A DNA stretch of 64,000 nt from Setaria digitata (Eukaryota; Nematoda; Chromadorea; Rhabditida; Setariidae), in contig RCAB01000112.1 in the NCBI GenBank assembly GCA_003640385.1, positions 1 to 64,000 of the forward strand, written 5' to 3'. Positions 25,444 through 37,036 of this stretch are shown here, piece after piece; the stretch's first letter is position 1; the number at the start of each line of letters is the position of its first letter. Made by a program: the position numbers and the translations under genes. The notes beneath the pieces are model-generated. The model searched no databases. It worked only from the letters and a program-made list of their open reading frames with translations, and was not told where the DNA came from.

Positions 25444-26106
25444 CACTATTCGAAATTCACAGAAAAACTAAGAGTTATAATCCAAATAAGCCAAAAATCT
25501 GTCACATTCTAATGACCACAAATAATGTCCTTCCGCTAAAATCAAGTTTGCAGTAGTAAGCTGAAGAAGTCAAGGTCATTCAGCAGCTACGGAAGCATCA
25601 CATAACTATAAACTTCAAAAAAAAAAAGCTTACACTCATGAGAAAAAAATTCTACTGCATACATTTCTTTCAGTGCAACCAGCTGTGGAGAAAAAACTCC
25701 GCAAACTAAAGAATGTCATGAATTTTGTAAATTTATTGATAATGAATATGCTAAAACGTCACAACAAGTGTGCTTATTTAGGGAATAAATAAGACGGCAC
25801 ATATTAATTTCATCAATAATTAGTATCAACAATAACAATTTCTGAGTTGTTTCAAAACATATTAAATTTCACGTGGAGTAACAAAAGAGAACCAGTGATT
25901 AACAAAAGATTAATTAGGCTACAATAAAATGAAAGGATTCATCAGAGCTGTCTATTAACATGAAAAAAAAAAAAATACGATCTTATCGAGCTTTACAATG
26001 CGCTTCTGTACATTGATAGTTAAAAAGTGGATCGTTAAAATAATTTGTTAGAGTACTATCCATAATAGTCACAAAAATTCCTTAAGTAATCCCAGTCAAT
26101 GTAGAT
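25444..26106. other. Spacer between DOHH and DAP3
   Basis: 663 bases between two genes on the minus strand. AT-rich with A-runs. No gene seen. DOHH lies upstream and DAP3 downstream, so a shared trans-spliced transcript is possible. Confidence 0.5.
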
Positions 26107-28564
26107 TTATGGATTGATTAATGCATACTGGAACTGACCACTGTTTTCATAATCTGCCATATCAAGTGCCAGTTCGCAACTTTCTCGCACAACACGCTAT
26201 AAATAAAGTTTATTTTCACATTCAAAGTTTAGTTTTATTTATTGTAACTCAATAAATTATTACATTCATACATTTCCTGAAATTATAAAAATTAAAACGA
26301 GTGGCATATAAAAAATATGGGAAGCTATAAATAAATGGTTGTTGTGAAGTCGGATACAAAACAGTTGTGAACTAAAAGAAAAAAATTTACGTTATATACT
26401 TATTTATGTATATAACATAATGCTCGAAATATATATATATATATATATATGATATTAATATATATATTAATATTAGAGATTAAATATACTTCTGGATCAT
26501 TTCGGAACTTTTTCAGCAGTTCTTGACATTCTTTGGTTGCTATTGCTCCTAAAGCTTCGGCACATTCATGCCGCACCATATGATTTTCTTCTGGATTTTC
26601 TAAACAAGATTTCAATTCTGTAACTGCTACCGGTGACTGCACCTGACCCAAGGCATAAGCGACTTCGTGCCGGAGCAATGCGCTATCACTACAAGTAAGT
26701 CCTGCAATAAATCTGATTCACAATACATTTAATTCCTACTGAACAAGCAAGTATAAGTGCACAACCAATAAACAAAAAGAAAAAGGCAATATAAAAAGAG
26801 AAGTGCTACCAATGATAAAAGGTGTAAAACTTAACAGCTTAATGGCCAAAAAATCCCTGGTAAAACATATGATATGCTTGCTATGACTTGCACGGGCAAC
26901 GTGTTCTTAGATTTACAATAAAACATTCAATTCCGATTTCCCATCCTTTGCCACATTCTCAGACACGAAAAAATAGAAAACGATGATAGAAGTATGGAGA
27001 ATACAAACCTTTCGAAAGTACTTTTACTGATTCATCAGTGCGGATATTTCGAAGACGGAATAAAGCCTGGTAGCGTTCCCACAACGGTTTTGAAGCATCT
27101 GTCAAAATGGAAGAAAGCTTATCAATATTAGTTTCAGCTGAAGCCGGGGCTGGATCTGTAAGCAACAATTACACTGCTTGAAGAGAATTTCCTTTTTAAG
27201 TGAAATAAAACTGGCTTTCAACCATGAACTCAAGCGTGAAATTTTTTTCATCATAGATAATTTTAATTTCGACAATAATTTACACTTTTTAGGGCCGAAA
27301 AGCTTCCTCATCTTAATATTCAAATATTTAATTTTCTATCTTAAGAATTTTTAGAAAACCTAGGGAGAAAAAACTCCATTGGCACAATATTCCATAGTCT
27401 TCACAAAAATCCATGAAAAAAATTAAAGAAAAAGATATGTATCGATTTCTGCAGAAAAAAAAATACTCATAATAAAGTACAAATTAATTACACTCAAAAT
27501 TTTTATATGATTTATTTCTTGTACCGAAACTCAATTCCTCCGTAATATCACTGTAAGGAAGGAATTCAACTGTATTTCTTTCTATATCATTTTATTTTAA
27601 ATGAGACTGCAGTAAAAGCTTCATACCTATTGAATTGTATGGACTTTTTCGTGTATCTTCTTTGGACTCACATTTACTTTCTTGAAGCCACATTATCCTC
27701 TGTAAGGCTAACCTACATGTTTGTGCAATAACCTGAATCTCATCATCAATGTATTTCACAAGGACAGCTGCAGAAGAGCAAGAACCGATTGCTCCAAGTG
27801 CTTCGCCTGCTTCATGACGTACAATAACTTCTGAAATTCAACATTTCAGATATTTGATAGTTAAATCACTAGTAAATTCAAATAAATATGGATTATTAAC
27901 TGCCTCACTTTTGTTACTTAAAATAAAACGAAATTTCAGCCTGCCTTGCTTTTCGTCTTGAAGTACAGCTTCTAGAACGGGAATCGCCGAACGATTCTGT
28001 GTCTGTCCGAGACAGTACGCTAATTCATGCTTCAAAAGAGCTGACGGATCATTAAAACACTGCGCAATCCACTGAACTGAACGGTCACACCCCAGATTGC
28101 GTAACACGAAAAGAGCTCTAAACCTTGCACAAAGAGAGTGCCTAAAAAGATCACCAGGATTCACCTTCATGAAATAATATTGAGTAAAAATAAAACCAAC
28201 CCTAAAAATCAAATAGGAGAAACATACATAATCGTTTATTCGCATTATGAAAAGAAAAGTCCTTTATAAGTATTGCCAAAAAGGATTACCATTTTTACTA
28301 AACTTTAAAATCCAAAACTATGATTGAAAAACGCCTTATATTGAACCAAACGATATGCAATATTGACAATTATGCATAAATAGCAGATTATAATCTTGAT
28401 CTGAGCTTTTTTTTTTGAACTTCTCTACCTCATTTTTACTGCGGTTTACCTTGGATAACATTCTGAACATGAAATCTAGAAAGAAAATACAGCAGATATC
28501 CTGGCTCATACCTGCTATCATTCAGGAGTCGACCAACCTCGTCAATTTTTGAATCGGTTAGCAT
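26107..28564 (-). CDS. Deoxyhypusine hydroxylase (DOHH)
   Basis: Di-iron HEAT-repeat enzyme that hydroxylates deoxyhypusine on eIF5A to form hypusine, in the cytosol. Six exons (5' to 3'): 28564-28512, 28141-27945, 27830-27627, 27155-27009, 26701-26490, 26196-26107; about 300 residues against 302 in human. All four metal-binding His-Glu pairs are present: [28 protein letters not shown] and [12 protein letters not shown], in two pairs separated by the linker with [13 protein letters not shown]. The C-terminus ([13 protein letters not shown] ... FQYAL) is the family ending. The intron after exon 2 begins GC (CAAG|GCAGGC); only this gives the conserved spacing between LQDEKQ and [10 protein letters not shown] with no extra residues. 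Start ATG gives [14 protein letters not shown]. Confidence 0.93.
26428..26475. repeat. AT-rich microsatellite
   Basis: (AT)n followed by imperfect TATATTAATA units, in the last intron of the DOHH gene. Confidence 0.9.
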
Positions 28565-30088
28565 AACAGTTTGTCAACTCTGTTCAAGACAAGCCTTTAA
28601 ATATAAGTATTAATGTATTAATTTATCCCACGCAAATATTCCATGAATCCACTCGCAAAGACAAACAGCAGTCATACTAAGGTTGACGCCACTCATGATA
28701 TTGCCAGAGGGATACTAACTACTGTATGGAAATCTTAGAGCAGTTTCAACAGGCAGGATGTTAAACGATCATTCCTAAATATGTTATCAGTAATTATCAG
28801 AAGAGGAAATGCACACCAATTAAGCTGAAACGGATAATAGTGCTTCACTAAATATCAGAAACCCAACAGAAACGTATAATGCCAGAAAGCGCTAGTAAAA
28901 CCCCTCCTGTCCTACTCAACTGTCAATAATTATACGTTACGGACCGGGTCCTTAGTTTATCCCGATAGGTATTTTGCGGTTAGCCGCTCACGCGGATCAC
29001 GTGGTCTGTTTCACGTGGATGGATAACAGCGAGAGTCTCCGTAATGTAATCCGTTTTCTGTTGTGCGTGACAGTTTGTTCGTGGTTTCATGACCGTAAGT
29101 TGTTGATACTGTGAAGAAAGTGTGGACACTGAACAGAGCTTTGTCAAGATAACAAGCAGGTAGACTCACGTATATATTCAGCCCGGGATCTTCTTTCTAA
29201 AATTCTACTTCTTGCGCCTAGCAAACTTGAAGTTTATGTCTGTGTCATTCCGGGGCTTAGAATGTATTATGGTCCCGTACAGCATGGGGTCCATTACTTC
29301 CTCATTTCCTATGTCACGCGATTATGCGCCGTACGTGTACGTGTATAGTCTACGTCGCTAGGAAGCGACTCATGAAGTTCTTTGGGGGAAAGAAAAAGAA
29401 AGGAAATTGCGAAATGCGGTACAGTCACGTCTTTGGGTACGGTACTCGAACGAGCGCTTTACCGAAATATGCGTGATTTTCTCAATATGTTGCTTCCATT
29501 TCAGGGTCACTGTTATGCGTTCCTTGTCGTGCGTTTTTTTCGTAAAACATATTACTGGGATTACTTCCTTAAAAGCAATTGTTTCATCGTATGGAGCTCT
29601 TCAGAAGGTTTAAAAAATCTCGAAACAATCACTATCAAGTGGCTGATAGGATGTTGTAGTGACTAGTCTGTGCCTCGAGTTCATCTCCCTAGATTTCCTT
29701 TGGCTCATCGTTTTGGGACTGGACGCCTCTGCTACAGAATTAAGCTTTTCTTAACTTGGACTTGGAATTTTCTCAGTTTTACATTCCGACTTAATAGAGT
29801 GACCTCTCCAAAATGATGATCTCATATTGCGATCTGTAGGTGACTGGATTACGATCTGTAGGTGGCTGGGGTCATCAAATTTATGGAACACATCCATTCC
29901 TACTTCTGACTCTCTCTCTTTGTCCCTCTCAAAGACAAATGACCGGCGAGCTTCTGTTCGTTCCAGGAATGTCTAAAATGGAAGAGAACTAATTGATGAG
30001 TGTTGTGGAGAAGCTCCATAAGCCATCTTATATCCTTTTCAGTTTCGTTTTAATTTTGCTTATCAACAGGAGCGGTTGCTTAACATAA
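28565..30088. other. Divergent intergenic region (DOHH < > MUT-7-like)
   Basis: 1.5 kb between head-to-head genes, more CpG- and GC-rich around 28930-29400 than the rest of the window, so probably a bidirectional promoter. It holds two E-boxes (separate entry) and a possible short spliced reading frame on + (29372-29436 joined to 29505-29607, starting MKFFGGKKKKGNCE) of unknown meaning. Confidence 0.55.
28998..29017. promoter_or_regulatory. Paired CACGTG E-boxes
   Basis: Two perfect palindromic CACGTG hexamers at 28998-29003 and 29012-29017, spaced 14 bases start to start, in the CpG-rich divergent promoter. CACGTG is the binding core of bHLH-leucine-zipper factors (Myc/Max and TFEB families). 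Function is inferred from position only. Confidence 0.5.
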
Positions 30089-33000
30089 ATGCAGCGATTT
30101 CCAGTGATGGATATTTCAGAGATGACCTCACCACCAGTAATACCATCATCGTTATCGATACCATCAACTCAGCATACATCCTCACCTATTGATCCAGTTA
30201 TCATTCGTAGCATTATTGATGAAGCATTTCATGTGAAAACGGACAAACAAGGACGAATCACTCCATCAACAAAGCAGATTGGTTATGAATTATTTGTAAG
30301 CAGGTGATTGTGTTTCTCAAATAATATTCACCCTTATATTTTTAATTCTCACTTTTGAACTCGTTAACCAAATTACTGATAATCTGGATAGCTGAAGAGC
30401 AGTTTCCACCTGAAGGACGGGGTTATCTGAGTATTGAACAGTTGTTACCATTGTTAGTGGAGCCCTTATTAATTGTGCAAGTAGTTTTCTGCTTCCTGAA
30501 ATTTTTATAAACGCGAATGATTGTTTATGACCTGGTTTTGCATTTTTTTTTTTTTTTTCAATAACTAATCTAAATCAGTTTCGATGAAATCATTTGTTGG
30601 AGATTTGAACCATGTCTCTTGATCGACGCTTTTATGGCAGTGATCGAGCAGTTTCCTATCATTGCGGCTGAATGTCCAAAGTATAATAGCTGGTGGACAC
30701 CGAGATGTTATCACTTGATTTTTCTCATTGCACAAGTTAGTACTTCTCACTTCGAGGAAATTCCAGCAGCCGCTCTAAAAATAAATCGATGTGTTTCACT
30801 TATTATTTTGCAGGCCTTCATGAGCGTTTTAGCTTCAGAACGTGTGTTGAGTAGAGTGAAGGAGAAAGAAGTAAGTATTTTTATATTAAATGGTTTTTTT
30901 GACATTTAATACCTTCTGACTTTATACATTAGAAGTTCTGAATATTCGTTCCCTTCCCTTAAAAATTATAGTTCCGCAAAGATATTTGTCACTATTGCTG
31001 GTTTTTCCAGTTTATTTTATATTAAAGGGCTTTTTTGGTATAGCTTTGTTTTTTTTTTTTTTAGAGCGCAAACAGGATTCATTCCCATACGTCCATGTAA
31101 ATGTTACTGATGAGCAGCGATGCAGGATTTTAAGAGATGTTGTGTCGCTGAATTTCAGTTTTGACTCAAATTTTTGGAGTTTAGCTGATTATGTCCTGAA
31201 TTTCAACAAATGTCCGAAAGATGTAGTGGCAATTATTTTTGATGCTGCTGCAGCGGGAAAAGCAAGGTTTTTCAATATGAATCTTCCTTTCTTTTTTTGC
31301 TTCGTCTCGTTTCAAAAATATTAAACTGCAAAGTCATGACTATTATTCATTACGCTTTCGTCCCAACAAAGTGTCCGTTTCTTTTTTTAAAATACTTGAT
31401 TGGATCTGTTGTTCTCAGCTCCAGACGAAATTATTTTGGTTGGTGGTTTCGAAACCTTTCAAGAATCGAGATGATTATCTCAAAGCTTAATAAATTTCAT
31501 TTCCAGTTTCACTGCTCTTGATTACTGCATTCGTAACAAAGTGCTTTCACGTTTCGTCGATGATCCAAAAATTTTATACATTGCTGCTCTTTTGGGTCCT
31601 TTACGTGCTAGTAGCGTAGAGTCATTTGCTGCAAAACGAACTGAAGAATTCCGGCAGAAATGCCGTGATGTTCTTTTACGAGTGGAGGAATTAGCTAATT
31701 CACCGAAGGAATGGGAGCGTGTAGTTGGTAACTTTAGATATCTTTTCATGACTGCATTCATAAAATATTCGGAAGAAAATTAAAATATATTGCAGCTAAT
31801 TACACCGAGCTATATTGTTTTAAGGAAGCCTGCATATATTCTCATCCGTAACTTTTTGGAAGTTTTAGTCAATTATTTGGGGTCCGTTAAGCAGAATGAT
31901 CTAAATGGTAGAGTTGCGGCGTATACCTATGTTGGATTTCGCGATTCACTTTCGATTTTGATGCGAGATTTAAGGGGATTACCGCCCTCAGATGATCGAA
32001 TTAATGTTAGATGGGCTCATCATTTGGTCAAAAAATGTGCTGCCAAATATTACTGTGATAAGACATGGAAGGTACGTTTTTTCTCTTTTGAGGTCCTTAC
32101 AAAAAAATCTGTTACAGAAATATTACAAAAAGTATTACAAAAATAAAATAAATTTTTCTAATATGCTGAGGGCTCAGTTTTTATTTACTGTTCTAGCATG
32201 AGATTGCAAGTTTTGATCCAGCTGGAATATGACTTCAGGCTCGATTATACCAAAGGTTAGAGTTAGATGGACGAAGTATCTCGGCAGATTCTGCTAATCA
32301 TTTTTTAATTTTCTAAAAATTCGAGCTTTTTAGATTGAAAATTTGCATGAAGTGATTTGGACAATTTTGGCACAGAGGCCATCTATGAGAAAATTCGTCG
32401 TGCATACACTTAGTAAAGATTTTAAAGATCCTCAAGCTGCAGAAATGTGGCGCATTTGCAAAATACCGCCTGATGCACGAAAACATATGGCACATAAAAG
32501 GTAGATATGTTTTTGTCATGCGTATGAATTTTAAAGATATATGAGGATATGAAAATCCATATCTTCATATATTTGACTAATCATTCTAATACATTAGCGC
32601 GGGTAATGAAAATTCCTCAAGTAATCCTCATGTTTATAAAATGTTCATAGCTACAGCAGTAGTGAAATGTGGGGTCACTGATGAAAAATTTATAAACTAA
32701 TAAAAGATGTCGAACATGTACAGTCTTAAACTTTCTCTTAGTCTAATTTTCATACCTCAAAATATTTTTGTTTTTGTTGCAGCAAAGAAGAACATTTGGA
32801 TCCACGCACACCAAATCCACCCTATTTGAGTATACCAGAATCAGTAGAACCGATCGAGTTTGTACGACATCCATCACATTTGAAGCGTGTTGCTAATCTT
32901 CTGGAAGATTATGCAAATGATAGTTTTCCACCGGTTGGTGTAGATGCAGAATGGTCTTGCTATGTTTCTTACAGCAAGTTAGTTCTGTATTTCGTTGGTA

Positions 33001-35100
33001 TTGTTCTTTGAATTTCTCGTTGCATCCGCAGTATTTTTGCATTAAATCGATGACTTTAATTAGTATTCTTGAAAACAAGGACTTGGCAGATACCTTGGTT
33101 TAAATAACGAAGTAAGGAACAAAATCATGTTTTCAGAGCGACCATATTGCAGCTGGCCATTCCATATCATGTATTTATAATAGATATTGATGGAATCAGG
33201 TCTGACATACTAGTGAATTTTTTCGAGAAATTATTCGTTGAATGGAAGCTTCTGAAAATAGGTATGTTTTGTAGTTTCAGTTTTTTTCATTTCTTTCGGT
33301 ATTTTCAAGCATCATTCCTTCTCCAGCATTAGAAGTAGGAGTAGATTAGAGTTTTTTCGACTGTTTATTACTTGTTGTAAATAGTCGAACAGTAGATTGA
33401 AGGATTGCCAAAAGGAATTTTGTCAGGGAAAGAAATATGGTGAATGTTCCGGAGAATTTTGTGCTTTAATGAAATATCTTTAAGGTTATCAGTTTGATGA
33501 AGATCTTATTCAGCTGCGGAGTGCGGTACAAAATTGCTCGGCTTTATATCATCCCAAAAATTTGATTTGTGTTGGCAAACTCGTTAAAACGGTGAGTGTA
33601 ATGATTTTGTTCCTGTATTGTGATTTCATTAATTATTAATATTGGTCATATTTTTTTCATAAAAATAATTGATGTCAATATGTGTGCAGTTTCTTATTTT
33701 CCTTGTTTTTATAGTTAATGAAAGAAAGTGCGGAGAGGCCAGAAATAAATCTGGATGGAGTTTTCCATCCCGAAAAAGTACAGGCAACTGAACGACCTAT
33801 AGAACACTTAAGAAATGGTAATACTGTGTCTAGCGAATTAAATAAAGTTGCATGGGCTCATGTAACAGATTGCAAAAAGGATGTAGAAGCGGGGATGAGT
33901 TTTGTTTCGATTGACGTATCCCAAGCAATTCGTAAATCCGATGTAGAAGTTGCAACGACATCATCATCAGCAGTGGGAGAAAAAATGGGAATGACGAAGT
34001 TAATTACGGTGGGTTTCGTTTCTACTCCGTATTTCTCCTTGAAATTTATAATTTACAATCAGTTGATTGCATAGGCACAAAGGAGGAATACCAAAAGAAA
34101 TTTTTCCTCGGATTTCAGTTCATATTAGTTTTAATGACTCTGGTCCCAGATACATTTAGAAGAAGAGAACTAGAACTCAGCTATTTTCATTGTTATTGAG
34201 TCAATTTCGTTTTAACAATGACCTGATATTAAGCAGCAAAACTTTATTTCGTGCACATCTTTTTTATCACTTAGTCCGTGCTTCTAGCCGAATGATCTCA
34301 ACTGTACTTCCAGATTATTCATTTTTGGAAAGTATGTTTGCCAGATTATTTTCATTTTTATAAACCTTTTCTTTATGTAGTTGAACTGAATATCGTTAAT
34401 TCATATCAAAGTTTTAACTTTTCCAGTTTGATCAAAAGCGAGAAGATCAAAACGTGGAAAATATTGAAAGAAATCCACTACTAAAAGAGATCAGGGGGCT
34501 ATCAGCGTTATGCGAGCGGGTGCTTGGTGAACCTTTAGACAAAACAGAACAGTGCTCTGTTTGGGATCGACGTCCGCTTCGTGATTTGCAAGTATTTTAA
34601 TTTTCGCTTTTTTTTTTAGTACTCTCGAAATTCGAGTAATATTAGCCTGCTTAAATCTTTTTTTTTCAAGTTTTTTTTTTATCATTAAAAAATATGTTGT
34701 TGCAGTTTCTTCGTAAACATTCTTGAAAGGAAGATCAGCTAAATTGAATATTGTCTGATTTTTTCTTTGTTCAGAATGATCTATCTCTCCATTTTTTCGA
34801 TACCACTGTTGCATGATCAACATTAATGATTAAAACTAGCCGTATTCCCGAGTTAATATTGACCAGTCGTTCATCGTTTGATTCAGCTGTTTAAAACAAT
34901 TATTCAAGTTACTGTTTCAGGCTCGTAATTCTTTTATTCTTTTTTAGTTGCGATATGCGGCATTGGATGCTTATTGTATGTTGATGCTGTATGAGAAATG
35001 CGTTGACTGGGCATCTCGACTTGATCTCAGTATAAATGAAATTTGCTCAAAGCAAGACCCCCTCACTGGAACGCTACCACTTTTTTGTGACGAACAGTAA
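30089..35100 (+). CDS. MUT-7/EXD3-like DEDDy 3'-5' exoribonuclease
   Basis: MUT-7 in C. elegans is a core Mutator-complex nuclease needed for RNAi and transposon silencing. The exonuclease half is secure: exons 32783-32977, 33137-33261, 33485-33591, 33715-34008, 34427-34591, 34948-35100, all in phase. Motif I is VGVDAEW, motif II GYQFDEDL, motif III LRYAALDAYCMLML with the DEDDy Tyr. About 100 low-similarity residues lie between motifs II and III. The N-terminal half is helical and less certain: 30089-30295, about 30403-30465 (or 30480), 30579-30735, an exon ending near 30870, about 31067-31266, 31507-31727, about 31799-32071 and an exon beginning IENLHEVIWTILAQRP (about 32334-32501). Phase is unresolved at the 31727/31799 junction and a small exon near 32200 may be missing. 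The protein ends soon after the exonuclease domain, with no room for a Mut7-C RNase domain. Confidence 0.85.
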
Positions 35101-37036
35101 TTTCTTCCATAATGATTTGATAATTTCTCCAGTTGTAATTGATTTTGCATAACATATTTCTCTTTTTTACGTACTGTGAAATTTTCAAATACCAAATAAG
35201 CCCTTCATTGTACCATCGTTTAACATCTCTTCCCCTTGATTTCTTTTCTGGAAAAATGGAGTTGAATGAGAAGTACTTTTTTTTATTCCCCACAGCGGGC
35301 TCTCAGTGGTAATAAATTACAGGTTAGTGGTAGTGATAATGTCTCGCGACGAATGATATAATATTTCTATTTTGTTTTTGCTTTTTTTTTTCTTCCTTTT
35401 TTTAAGAAAAAGACGTAAAATGATTTAATTTGATGAGCTAAATCATCGAATGCCAGATTTCTAGAGAAATTAATCCATCTCAGTGAATGACTCAGCAATA
35501 TTAAATTCTTGGATCTTAAATTCCTTAAATGCAATTTTCGCCATTGCTTCCGTTGTTCGCCGTTTCGAGGAGAACCACAATGTGAATTTAACATCCTCTA
35601 AGGAATGCGTTGAGTAATAAGTATATATATAGAATAATTTTGCTCGTGAATGAATTACTACCTTTGTTTGTTTGTTTGTTTTTAAGGTTGTGTGACCGCT
35701 GCTAATTAGTAAACAAGGTAACGGTGTTGTTGTTGACGGTCTAAGACAGTTTGTTTTCTAGATACTAAAATATTAAAAGTGAAATTTGATTTACGCGCCT
35801 GTTGTGTTTGATGTAATGTAAATTATTGATAAGATTCTGGCAGATTTTGCACTTTATGAATGACCTGAATTAGTTACGCATCACTTTCAGCAATTTTTGT
35901 ACCTCATTATGCTTATTTGTTCCGCCTGTTCCTCATTTCTCGTCTACCGGGTCGCATGACTTCCTGTTAATAATTTCATAGGCTTGGTTATTCCTTTGTT
36001 CAAATGTTATATTTGAAAGTGTGGCCTCTTATGGAGTATCGTAATTCAAAAAGGGATCATTGATTACAATTTTTTTGGTGTGCGTGTGTTACACTTATCA
36101 GTTTCGTTGCCATTTTATTATGCCTGATTTTAGAATTTTCCAATTTCTTATGTAAAATAATAAGTAAATAGTACAATTGTCTTTTTGGCCTTATTTTGAA
36201 ACAGAGCTATTTAATTATATAATAAACTCGTGCTGGAATGATTCCTATGATTCTAACCTTTGTGATTCACTCGTTTTACCGGAACTTATCCATTTTGTAA
36301 ATTCTTATACCTTACTAAGTGCTTTTGATCCTTCTATTGTACTCTTGAAAAAACGGAATGAGAGGAAGTCGTGACTCAGTGCTCGAAAATAATGGTCTTC
36401 GGTATTATTATGTACATAATTATCGTGTAGTTTGGTATAAAAGCTCTTTCTGCATTGAAATTCATTTTTTCTTCAAAAAGGAATCTTAGATTATAATCCT
36501 TAGTTGTTTTGTATTTCCTGTTGGATACAGTGATCTGGGAATCAATCTTAATTTTATTTTGGGAGTATTAAGCATTATTATATACGTATGATGATGTGTG
36601 ATAAAAGTAGAAAAAAATGACAATGGGAAAAGTGAGTGGAAGCAATATTAAGTGAAGATTCGTTGCGCAAAATGACAAGAAGGACATGCTTAATTTTGTA
36701 TTAGATGAGAAACTTCAATAGTTTTGTAGCTCTGATGTCCTGATGTCACCGTGGCTATACAATACTTCAGGTCTTCCAGAAAAAGTATCGAACTAAGAGT
36801 TTATTAAAGCGGGCATTCATTATCCTTCACGAGGTAATTCCTATCCTTATTCCAACTGAAGTACTGCTTTGTAATTGTGTAGATTATCTTTAATTTACCT
36901 TTGAAGATTAAACGAATTCAGTTCGTACTGCTTCCAAATTTAATGAAGATTGTTTTGAACTCACATTAATTTTGTAGTCCTTTGGCCGATTAGAGCTATT
37001 TTTCGAAGTTTACAATAGCAGTTGTTTTAACATTTG
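35101..37036. other. Convergent spacer between MUT-7-like gene and collagen
   Basis: 1.9 kb of AT-rich sequence with a short GTTT repeat (about 35660-35685). An AATAAA at about 35307 could end the nuclease transcript. No gene, RNA or mobile element recognised. Confidence 0.5.

Noticed and set aside
32200..32260. Small exon CATGAGATTGC... in the MUT-7-like gene
   Set aside because: Kept out of the model because the phase-0 frame meets TGA and the neighbouring exons already join in phase 0; it may still be a real variant.
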